From Phocaeicola_A sp963624095 (lineage in GTDB: Bacteria > Bacteroidota > Bacteroidia > Bacteroidales > Bacteroidaceae), in assembly GCA_963624095.1 (NCBI GenBank), contig CAVFNZ010000015.1, positions 1 through 31,265 on the forward strand: a DNA stretch of 31,265 nt. Direction: 5' to 3'. Below the pieces are notes generated by a model. That model saw nothing but the letters and a program-made list of their open reading frames with translations, was not told where the DNA came from and searched no databases. The position numbers were made by a program, and so were the translations under genes. Positions within the stretch are counted from its first letter, which is position 1. Every line of letters begins with the position of its first letter. Positions 1-7,226 of this stretch are shown here, piece by piece.

Positions 1-36
1 CTCGCAAACGAATGGGGTTCTCTCGTGTGACTTTTC

Positions 37-196
37 CTGATTCACTGGACACTTTTTCTCTTCATTTACTGAAACGGTAGACACTTCATGTCGAGCCGTA
101 CTGAATCGATTGACACAAGCGAGCGTGGTATCCTGATTCGCTTGTCAGCTTTCCGGTCGTATGACTGAATTTCTTGTCAGCTTCTTCGTAATGTAC
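37..196. repeat. Five degenerate direct repeats at exact 32-bp spacing
   Basis: CTGA occurs at 37, 69, 101, 133 and 165, each exactly 32 bp after the last. The following bases align to a consensus close to CTGAWWCGNTTGWCASCTT, while the second half of each unit is poorly conserved. The last two units share CTTGTCAGCTT at 141-151 and 173-183. Because 32 is not a multiple of three, the repeat is not a protein repeat. A period of about three helical turns would place binding sites on one face of the DNA. Whether more units lie left of the window cannot be seen. Confidence 0.8.
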
Positions 197-210
197 CCCC
201 CTAAAAAACG

Positions 211-276
211 CAAGTACTTGCGATGGCTGATGAAAGTACTTACGATGACGCATGCAAGTACTTGCGATGGCGAATG
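211..276. repeat. Three tandem 22-bp repeats with AAGTACTT palindrome
   Basis: Units at 211-232, 233-254 and 255-276 share the core AAGTACTT, then a G or A, then CGATG, and each ends in ATG. The first and third units sit in a perfect 12-bp palindrome, GCAAGTACTTGC (210-221 and 254-265). The middle unit keeps only the 8-bp core. The centres of dyad symmetry are exactly 22 bp apart, about two helical turns, which suits a dimeric protein binding cooperatively. The array is too short and has no spacers of CRISPR type. Confidence 0.85.
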
Positions 277-401
277 AGACTGAGTTCGATAATAGGTCAA
301 TCAGGGTCTTATTTCTATTCAAAGTGCGATTTTGCCCAGGTTTGACAATAGTATGGATTGCTTTTGGACAATATTTAGACAACCGGACAGATGAAAGTCA
401 G

Positions 402-409
402 TACCTTTG
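402..409 (+). promoter_or_regulatory. Promoter-like -7 box (TACCTTTG)
   Basis: TACCTTTG matches the Bacteroidales -7 element TAnnTTTG. There is no good TTTG -33 box at the usual 19-21 bp upstream, so support is limited. Transcription would begin near 415 and run toward the hairpin at 547-576. No recognisable + strand gene follows. It could drive a small RNA, or be left over from a gene that was displaced. Confidence 0.35.
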
Positions 410-515
410 CATCAGATGACTAAGGTCAGTATGGTAATTCATGTTGATGTGTTTCGTATAGTTACAGACCAATCATTCATAGGTACTATTTTTAAGGTTA
501 AATGTTTTTAGGAGC

Positions 516-538
516 CACCCGTCGTGGGACGACAGGTG
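516..538. repeat. Inverted repeat (GTCGT-GGG-ACGAC)
   Basis: CACC-C-GTCGT (516-525), a GGG loop and ACGAC-A-GGTG (529-538) form a hairpin with one mismatched pair. It lies within the last codons of the broken MG2-type gene and 8 bp from the second hairpin. Together the two hairpins look like part of a dispersed structured element rather than coding sequence. Confidence 0.5.
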
Positions 539-546
539 TGTTTCCA

Positions 547-579
547 AAGAAGGGAGTCGTGAAGGTCTCCCTTCTTTTT
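547..579 (+). terminator. Intrinsic terminator-like hairpin
   Basis: A perfect 10-bp stem, AAGAAGGGAG (547-556) with CTCCCTTCTT (567-576), encloses a 10-nt loop and runs into a T-tract at 575-579 on the + strand. This is the form of a rho-independent terminator reading left to right. On the - strand the hairpin falls inside the 3' end of the broken gene and has no long T-run. It would end transcripts that start near 415, or read-through from the left. Confidence 0.5.
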
Positions 580-1287
580 ACGGTCGAAGCCGTTGATAAG
601 CTTATACGATTACCACCCCGACTGACAAAAACCTTGTCCCGCACGGCAATCGGATTCCCTTGTCCGTCAACACTCTCAAACGTCACCATCGCATCCGCAC
701 CGTTGACGAGATAGCCTCCTTCGGGATAGAAGCTGAGGTTCACGTCCTCACCCTTCTCCGGCATCCCTCTTTTCACCGTGTGCAAATAAGGGTCAACCCT
801 TGGCGGCTCCTCCTGTTTGTACTTCCCGTCCTTCGAAGCCTCAAAGATTGGGATTACGCGCGAATAGATGGCGTCACTCCCATAATTGAGCATATACTTT
901 GTACAGGCTCTCACTTCGTGAATCTTTGTGGCAACCACTTCCCCACCGGGATTGAGCGGCTCCACGTAGAGCGTGCCACTTATGCCGGTCGGTTTATTGT
1001 CATCGGCATTGACCACATACGCCTTGAACCATATGTCGTCACCGAAGTGATAGATTGTGTTGTCGAGGTTGAGGTACACCTTTTCCTGCGGGAGAATGGC
1101 GGTAAAGTCGGACACATTCTTCAGCAAGGCTTGAATGCCGGTAATCTTGTCCGTCGCTTTTACCTCAAGGAAACACATTAGCGACAGCAACATTATAATG
1201 TATTGTTTCATGCTGGATGAAATAAACACAGCCGATGAGTAGAGTTCACCCGTACCCACCGGCTGTTATTAGAATTGTGAGACGAAT

Positions 1288-3129
1288 TTATTCTTCTTCC
1301 TCTGTTTCGTTGTCACGCCAGTTCTCTTCGATGGCATAGTTCTTGAGGAAGGGATAACCGCAGAGTTTGGAATCGACACCGACAGTTCCGCAGAACCAAT
1401 AAAGAATCTGGGGAGCTATCTCGATATTCTCCATTACGATGTCACCGCTCTCAAGCTTGTATGGTAAAGTGTTGGCGACTTTCACGAAAGTTGGTGGCTT
1501 GATGAAATACATAGCCGGTCCACCGGGGACATTGTTGTTAATATGTCCATAGACCTCCTTCTTATAGAACTTACGGCCGGCCTGCCACTCACTCCGATAA
1601 TTCACCGTATCCTTTTCCGGAATATACCGATCCTCGGAGAGCACCCATTCCCCGACAAGCTTCGACGAGAACTCATTGGCCGTATCAAAGTCATGCGGAA
1701 TCTTGGAGTTTTGCGTAATCTGGTAATCATTAAGGACGCTGTTCCAGACTCTCAGTACACTCACCCGGTAGTCGGTATCCATTCCCGGGCTTCCGAGCAC
1801 AATACTACTCGAGTCTTTGGGCAATGGCGGATTCGCATTCTCCCTATAACTATATTTGCCACCCACTCCATCGCTTGACAGGCGATAGGGTCTGCCGCCC
1901 TTGTCTGTTTTGTCCAAGGCATAGAAGTAGTGATGCCAAAACATATCGTTTGCAGTAGTAAGGGCTACCTCGATAGCACTGTAACCTGAAATACCACTGG
2001 TATTGACACGAAACGACATGGTTGCGCGCTGCCGGTGAATGTTCCAAAAGGACTTACCTGTAACGGACGCCCAGTTGACACCATTATAGGCTCCCGTGTT
2101 TTTAGGCGTATTCTGGAAAGTATACTCAAATGCCCACTCATCGTCGGTCAGGGAGTACATTGCAGTAGAGTCCGGGACAAACGACCAACTGGGATCCTCG
2201 CAGTCGAAACTGACAACAGAGAAAATCTCTCCTTGCATTTCCTTGGGAGTGTAGTGGTTGAAGTGGAATATACCGAAGATGTCGCGCTCGTCATCCGAAA
2301 CACCCGAACACTCGCCCGCGGCATTACCACCATGATTGGAGGTAATGACCGTTAGCCAGTCCTCTTTCTCATGATGTTCACGGTTCTCAATCGTGGCCAG
2401 AAGCTCTTTGACTTGTGAATCGCAAGTCTGCAAAGCCGACATGTACGCTTTATTGTCAGAGCTGAATCCGCCCGCCTTGCCCGCTTCCAACACGTTCTTG
2501 AAACTTACTATATAGAAATAGTAATCGTCGGATGCAAGCTGTCCGTCTACCACTGAGAATGTCTCATCGTCGGAGGAAGTCGTGATAATCGAGTTGGCGT
2601 CTCCCAGATAGCGGTTGAGGCTTGCCCAGGGAGTCACCACCGACACGGAAACGTTGGGTGCGCTCGAACCAAGATACTGTACGATTGTGGGGAAATAGGT
2701 GACCGTCTTATCCGCCGTACCTGTCGTCAGGGAGAAGTCGGGCGAATAGGAATAGTCCCCGATCTTATGCAAGTTGGAGTGTACTCCGGTAAGCATGGCG
2801 GCCCAGGTGACGGGGTCCTCCTCGTCATAGTCAGTCAGAGCACTGGTTACCTCGCGTGTGTCGGAGAGCCCGGAGAATGAGTATTTGCTGTGTTCGAGCA
2901 TCTTCTTGAGCGTAGGTAACTGACCCTGGTCGATGGCCGATTTCACAATCGAGGACTTCGCTCCGTCGAGGTTAATCCACAGAACACGCTTCGTTAAGCC
3001 TATTGATACGGTGTCGACATTGGCATCCCCCTGTATCTCAGCCGGAGTGTTATATTCGGTGCATCCTCCCAGCAAAGCTACGCCCAGGAGGATAGCCGGG
3101 ATAACTGATAGGTATTTAAGTCTGTTCAT
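1288..3129 (-). CDS. Alkaline-phosphatase-like lipoprotein (DUF4983-type)
   Basis: This 613-residue lipoprotein has a lipobox ending at Cys23 (LGGC). An alkaline phosphatase/phosphodiesterase-type fold follows: VLWINLDG with a metal-ligand-like Asp55, a PVTWAAMLTG segment where Thr108 sits at the usual nucleophile position, His121, and TSNHGG with His266. The Asp usually found just before that His is Asn here. A LamG-like stretch (about 330-470) and a DUF4983-like C-terminus follow, ending in a Glu-rich tail. It is a paralogue of the protein at 5391-7211, with the M60-like gene between them. It is probably surface-anchored. A hydrolase acting on sulfate or phosphate esters is possible, but a binding-only role is equally plausible. 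The family assignment is from memory. Confidence 0.65.
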   Translation of the reverse strand: MNRLKYLSVIPAILLGVALLGGCTEYNTPAEIQGDANVDTVSIGLTKRVLWINLDGAKSSIVKSAIDQGQLPTLKKMLEHSKYSFSGLSDTREVTSALTDYDEEDPVTWAAMLTGVHSNLHKIGDYSYSPDFSLTTGTADKTVTYFPTIVQYLGSSAPNVSVSVVTPWASLNRYLGDANSIITTSSDDETFSVVDGQLASDDYYFYIVSFKNVLEAGKAGGFSSDNKAYMSALQTCDSQVKELLATIENREHHEKEDWLTVITSNHGGNAAGECSGVSDDERDIFGIFHFNHYTPKEMQGEIFSVVSFDCEDPSWSFVPDSTAMYSLTDDEWAFEYTFQNTPKNTGAYNGVNWASVTGKSFWNIHRQRATMSFRVNTSGISGYSAIEVALTTANDMFWHHYFYALDKTDKGGRPYRLSSDGVGGKYSYRENANPPLPKDSSSIVLGSPGMDTDYRVSVLRVWNSVLNDYQITQNSKIPHDFDTANEFSSKLVGEWVLSEDRYIPEKDTVNYRSEWQAGRKFYKKEVYGHINNNVPGGPAMYFIKPPTFVKVANTLPYKLESGDIVMENIEIAPQILYWFCGTVGVDSKLCGYPFLKNYAIEENWRDNETEEEE

Positions 3130-3137
3130 GACAATTA

Positions 3138-5366
3138 TTATTTGTTATAGTGGAACGTTCCAAACTCAGCGAAACTCTGGTAGCGGAAGCGGTAGAGGCG
3201 ATTGGCCAAAGCCCAGGCTTCCTCGTCCCAGTTCCAACCGGGAGCCTGTTGCGCCTCAAGGTTCTCGTCCTCGATGACGATGCGCAGATAGCGTGACGCA
3301 ACCCGTTCGGGGAAATCAAAGAACTGCTCGTTGCGGTTTGAATAGGGTTGCTGCGTCACGGTTATCAAGTCGGTCCAGGCAACCGATGCGTCCGTAATGT
3401 CAATCTCCGGTTCTGCCGTATATTGAATCTTCATCTTGCTCACATAGTGACGCCAGCCGTTGGCGAAATAGAAACCGTCGAGGTCGAGCACCTTCTGCAT
3501 ATCCACGACAATGTAGTAGGGCAGCTCGTATTTTCGGAGCTGGCCGCCAAGCGACGAGTTATAAGCCTCAAGGTGGGAACCCCAATAGGTGGAGAGGTTG
3601 CCATCGAAGAGGTCGGCGGCAACATGATGATTTGCCTCTTTCTTGTCCTGAATATCCTCATTGTCATTCTTATAGGTGGCATCGGTGGCGTATGCCTCCC
3701 ATTCCTCGCCTTCGGTCTGTCGCGGGTAGCGGAAGCGGTACTTGGCACCATCAAAATCATTCACTTCGGCAAACACGTCATCGCGGTTGGTGGGATTAAT
3801 ATTCCACATCTCCTTTGTTGGGAGGGGATATTGTTCGGCGTACTCCCTGTTAGACTCGGTAAGGGTAAAGCCCCATTGTTCGTAAAGGGGCGCAAGGTTC
3901 TCACCATAGGCATCACATAACGCCCTGAAGATATAGGTGTCGTCGGTAGACTTCACAAGAGTCTTACGCATATCGGCGAATACGCCATTGAGAGAGGAAT
4001 ACTCCGGCAAACCTTTAAGGATGTCATATTTTGCCAGCTGTCCGAGCACCGCAAGGCGCAGGTTGTTCTCGGGAATCTTGGTTCCGTCCTCAAGTTTACA
4101 GTCATTGCTGAAGTTCTTGACGCTGTCGGCTGCGGCAAACATGTACAGCGGGCGGATGTATTTGGCGATTTCCAGGACACCATTGCCGGTACTTGTCTCC
4201 AGGGTGACATCCTGGAAGTCGGGACTGTCGCCATCGCGGTAGTTCCGCTCGGAGTTGCGGTAGGCCGCCAGGTTCTCAAACGCGCGTTTCCACTTCGAAT
4301 CGGTAGAGTTCAGGCTGTAGCGCTTGGTAAATCCTCCGAGCACCGACAGGATGCGGTTCTCCTTCATGTTGGTCCATGAGGTAAGTTCGTCGTAGAGCTG
4401 CGAAGTCTTCAGGAGCATCTCTCCCTGAAGGTTATCATCGTGCATGGCATAGTTGTTCGCCAGCTGCACGTCGAAGATGAGGCGGTCAGGGAAGTTGGGG
4501 AGTCGGTCTTGCAACCTTTCGGCGTTTACGTCGAGGCCAAGTGTGTTGTAGAAGTACTCCATCACGTTATCCCATCGGTCGAGGACGGTGTTGAGGTTCT
4601 CGGCGAAGGAGGGGTCGGAGGAGACAGCCTCCTGCATGCGCAACAGGTCGATGGAGATGACGACCCTATCGCTTCGCAGTTCGAGCCAAGGCACGGTAGT
4701 GGACATAATGCTTTCTTTCCACTCCTGCGGGTCGGTCTCGCCCTTGATGAAGTCAGCAGCTCGATAGACATTGCGGAAAGTAATTTCCATCTCCTTCGGT
4801 CCGATGGCGTTGGCGTCGCGGACAATCCATATATAACCTCCGAGGGGGAAGCGCACGTAGTTGGTACCCGGTTGGAGGGTCTTGCGGGTATATACAATCG
4901 GTTCGCGGAAGTAGGTCGAGGAGAGTTTATCGCTTTGCTGACCTATCTGAACCGTCAGTCCCCGAAAGCCATTGTCCGGCACTTCTATGATTACCAGCTC
5001 TCCCGCGCCGGCATACACGCCGGTGCTGTAAATGGGCTGAGGCACTTTATCCTTGATGCCGCCTGTGACGTATTCGTACGCGAATCCGTATTCGCGCCGC
5101 GAGACGTACTGTTTGCTGAAGTCGAACTTCACGGGAACGTCCACACGGGCTTCCTTGACGGTGTCCACCAGTCCGGGGAATATTCGGGCTTTGGCATACA
5201 TGCTGACATCGACGCTCATCGTCGTGTCGATATCGACAGAGGTAGAGTCGTAGCTGTTCGTGTCCCACCCGTTGGGGACATCAAGGTCATAGTGCTCCTG
5301 GCAGCCGCACAGAGCGGAGATGAGGAGAGCTCCGACCATCGTTATGGGTGTATATTTCTTAAGCAT
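3138..5366 (-). CDS. M60-like lipoprotein without zinc motif, discoidin C-terminus
   Basis: This 742-residue lipoprotein has its lipobox at Cys22. Residues about 60-200 match the beta-sandwich that precedes M60 peptidases, with STGVYAGAGE and PLGGYIWIV. Residues about 220-500 follow the M60 layout: TTVPWLELRSDR, then PDRLIFDVQLANNYAMHDD, then ALCDAYGENLAPLYEQWGF. The HExxHxxQ zinc motif expected near 315-330 is absent and is replaced by LLKTSQLYDELTS. Residues about 575-740 form an F5/8 type C (discoidin) domain, with DLFDGNLSTYWGS and SRYLRIVIED. Known M60 members act on O-glycosylated proteins such as mucins. I infer a non-catalytic glycoprotein-binding protein on the cell surface. It lies 8 bp before the downstream paralogue and 24 bp after the upstream one. 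Confidence 0.7.
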   Translation of the reverse strand: MLKKYTPITMVGALLISALCGCQEHYDLDVPNGWDTNSYDSTSVDIDTTMSVDVSMYAKARIFPGLVDTVKEARVDVPVKFDFSKQYVSRREYGFAYEYVTGGIKDKVPQPIYSTGVYAGAGELVIIEVPDNGFRGLTVQIGQQSDKLSSTYFREPIVYTRKTLQPGTNYVRFPLGGYIWIVRDANAIGPKEMEITFRNVYRAADFIKGETDPQEWKESIMSTTVPWLELRSDRVVISIDLLRMQEAVSSDPSFAENLNTVLDRWDNVMEYFYNTLGLDVNAERLQDRLPNFPDRLIFDVQLANNYAMHDDNLQGEMLLKTSQLYDELTSWTNMKENRILSVLGGFTKRYSLNSTDSKWKRAFENLAAYRNSERNYRDGDSPDFQDVTLETSTGNGVLEIAKYIRPLYMFAAADSVKNFSNDCKLEDGTKIPENNLRLAVLGQLAKYDILKGLPEYSSLNGVFADMRKTLVKSTDDTYIFRALCDAYGENLAPLYEQWGFTLTESNREYAEQYPLPTKEMWNINPTNRDDVFAEVNDFDGAKYRFRYPRQTEGEEWEAYATDATYKNDNEDIQDKKEANHHVAADLFDGNLSTYWGSHLEAYNSSLGGQLRKYELPYYIVVDMQKVLDLDGFYFANGWRHYVSKMKIQYTAEPEIDITDASVAWTDLITVTQQPYSNRNEQFFDFPERVASRYLRIVIEDENLEAQQAPGWNWDEEAWALANRLYRFRYQSFAEFGTFHYNK

Positions 5367-5390
5367 TGCTGTAACTTTTTGTTGGTGAGG

Positions 5391-7211
5391 TTATTGCAGA
5401 TTCTTGTAAGGCCATGCCGGACAGATGCCATTCCAGTTCCAAGACAGGTCGACAGGAATGCCGAGCCACTGGAACGTGATATACGGTATGTCGATATTGT
5501 TCGGAACCTGTTGATAGTACGTCTCATCGGGATCGGGCATAAGGTTCTCGGAGTTAACGGATCCCGCCATTCTTTTTATAGGTGTCGAAAGAACGAAGTC
5601 CGAGTTTCCGCTATTTATACCACCAAACACCGATCCGTATTTTGAATAATCCTTGATGACCTTCAATTCAAAATCCTCATCGCGGTCATTAGGCCAATAG
5701 CCTATCAGGTGATCCCAATATTCAAAAGAGTCCGCTTTGGAATCAATCTTAACCTGACGATAGTTTTTCTTGACGAAGTCATTGTCCAGGGCGATATCAT
5801 ACAACTGTATGTTTGTCATGATATAACCGCCCTTGACATTAATCGTCCCGGAAGCCGTCTTACCTATTCTCAGAGCCTTTGCCGGGTGGTCAATCTTGAA
5901 TTTAAGTGTACTGAAATCGTAGTATTCCAGAGGTTTATTCGTGTTGCGAACCTGTATGTCAAGCTTTCCGTCTATGAACATCTTACATTGTGCATTCGTA
6001 TAGTCAAACACACAAGTTACGACGTGCCAATTGCCGTCGCGAAAGATCTCGCCCGATGACACCAAGTCTTTTCCGGCCAATCTTATACGGATATGCCTAT
6101 TCTGTAATCCAATATCCCAGCCATCATTTGTACCGGGAGAACGTTTTGTCGCTTTTGTAATCAAAGACAGGTTGGTTGTTCCCGAATTGGTAGAGGGGTC
6201 TACATACAAAGCGAACTGAACGGAGAAAGCCCCGAAATCCTCGGTTTCTCTTTTCGAAGAATCATAAACGAAATTGAACAATGAAGGTTCCCTGATTTCG
6301 GCATACATCGTACTCTCATTCTTTTGTCCTCCGAACCAGATACTTGAATAATGGTATGTAAGACCTTCCATACCTACCGGACGTTGCTTGAGCACGGAAC
6401 TGAACTCCGGATTCCACACCATGCAAAAGGTGTTACGGTCCTTCATGTCGTAGACGGTGGCGCCCTCGTTGCTTTCTACGCCACCATAGCTTGAGGTGAC
6501 AATCACGAGCCAGTTCTCACCGGTAGCGTCAATCCGGCTGTTGACAGCGGATGTCAACCGACTGATGTACTTGTCGTATTCGTTGACCTTCCCAATGATA
6601 GGATCCGCCACATACAGCCCATCCTCATCCATATAGTCAACATCGGGCAACATTTTCTCCACATCCGACAGCTCTACTATGGTAAGGTCGGACATCTTGT
6701 CGTCCGATTCCAGGGCGGTGTGGATGGCACTGACCGTGGCAGCGTCGTCGTTGTACTTTGTGGAGAGTTCCGATGGGATGCTCATCTCCTGGAGCGCATC
6801 GTCGGACATGGAGGTGTGGAACGAGACAGTCTTGCCCTTCTGAGCGGCAAGATTGAATATCGTGTTCTTGCCGCCCTCCTCGGTTGTACCGGTCAGCAGG
6901 TTACTCCAGCCTGTGTTCCTGTCGACCGTCACCGATGAACGGCTGTCGGCAAGTCCGTTGAAAGAGTAATAACTGTTTTGGATGAGTTTGGCGGTGTAGG
7001 GAGCCTTATAGGTGTTGACAGCCTGACGCACGGCAGAGCCGCTCACACCATCCATAACAACCCAGAGCACCTTGTCGTTCGCGGACAGAGAGGCGGTTTT
7101 CTGATCGGAATATCTCTCGACCAAAGGATTCTCCACCTTGTCGTTGCAGGATGCAAGAAGCGACAGAACCACAAGTCCGCCTGTGATATGTGATAATATT
7201 TTTGTTTTCAT
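5391..7211 (-). CDS. Alkaline-phosphatase-like lipoprotein with LamG, catalytic His lost
   Basis: This 606-residue lipoprotein has its lipobox at Cys22 (LASC). Its N-terminal half parallels the protein at 1288-3129: VLWVVMDG with Asp54, SYYSFNGLADSR, and GWSNLLTG near Thr100. The metal-ligand His is replaced, since TSSYGG stands where the paralogue has TSNHGG, and the mid-domain His is also absent. A LamG/concanavalin-like domain covers about 320-480, including GNWHVVTCVFDYT and FIDGKLD. A DUF4983-like C-terminus follows, rich in Trp and aromatic residues. I infer a surface glycan-binding protein derived from a phosphatase-type fold. It lies 15 bp after the DUF5008-like gene in the same operon. 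Confidence 0.65.
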   Translation of the reverse strand: MKTKILSHITGGLVVLSLLASCNDKVENPLVERYSDQKTASLSANDKVLWVVMDGVSGSAVRQAVNTYKAPYTAKLIQNSYYSFNGLADSRSSVTVDRNTGWSNLLTGTTEEGGKNTIFNLAAQKGKTVSFHTSMSDDALQEMSIPSELSTKYNDDAATVSAIHTALESDDKMSDLTIVELSDVEKMLPDVDYMDEDGLYVADPIIGKVNEYDKYISRLTSAVNSRIDATGENWLVIVTSSYGGVESNEGATVYDMKDRNTFCMVWNPEFSSVLKQRPVGMEGLTYHYSSIWFGGQKNESTMYAEIREPSLFNFVYDSSKRETEDFGAFSVQFALYVDPSTNSGTTNLSLITKATKRSPGTNDGWDIGLQNRHIRIRLAGKDLVSSGEIFRDGNWHVVTCVFDYTNAQCKMFIDGKLDIQVRNTNKPLEYYDFSTLKFKIDHPAKALRIGKTASGTINVKGGYIMTNIQLYDIALDNDFVKKNYRQVKIDSKADSFEYWDHLIGYWPNDRDEDFELKVIKDYSKYGSVFGGINSGNSDFVLSTPIKRMAGSVNSENLMPDPDETYYQQVPNNIDIPYITFQWLGIPVDLSWNWNGICPAWPYKNLQ

Positions 7212-7226
7212 CTTTACTGTACGAAT

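Larger units (their letters stand above)
1..497. other. Intergenic region with phased repeat arrays
   Basis: I see no convincing protein gene in this stretch. A 98-codon - strand frame (86-382) crosses both repeat arrays and resembles no family I know. A 31-codon + strand frame beginning at 416 lies just after a promoter-like box but has no recognisable product. The content is five 32-bp-spaced units (37-196), three 22-bp-spaced units (211-276), a promoter-like box (402-409) and AT-rich sequence leading into the 3' end of a damaged gene. The arrays may continue to the left of the window. They could be protein-binding arrays such as the multi-site ends of IS21-, Tn7- or Mu-type transposons, but no transposase is visible here. 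Confidence 0.6.
498..1211 (-). pseudogene. Truncated MG2-domain surface protein
   Basis: The 237-residue frame begins with a secretion signal (Met at 1211; an in-frame Met at 1259 lies upstream of the signal and is less likely). It continues with an MG2/macroglobulin-like region typical of Bacteroidales outer-surface proteins: residues LPQEKVYLNLDNTIYHFGDD followed by WFKAYVV, then a YPEGGYLVNG motif. As I recall, intact relatives are about 800-900 residues. This copy stops soon after the PEGG motif and ends in an unrelated Lys/Arg/Pro-rich tail encoded by two hairpins. About 40 residues also seem to be missing between VVATKIH and EVRACTKYMLN. I infer a decayed gene. It is the last gene of the PUL operon, 76 bp after the preceding stop. 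Confidence 0.6.

Noticed and set aside
1..276. CRISPR array
   Set aside because: The units are adjacent or degenerate with no unique spacers of regular size, and no cas gene is present.
86..382. 98-codon - strand frame across the repeat arrays
   Set aside because: It is made largely of the 32-bp and 22-bp repeats, whose periods are not multiples of three, so the translation is not a protein repeat. No signal or domain is seen.
416..511. 31-codon + strand frame after the promoter-like box
   Set aside because: No recognisable product and no clear ribosome binding site; it is better explained as part of an untranslated transcript or as chance.
4440..5645. Open + strand frame of 401 codons
   Set aside because: It is antisense to the M60-like gene and the end of its upstream neighbour. 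It has no signal or motif, and the - strand frame carries the family similarity.
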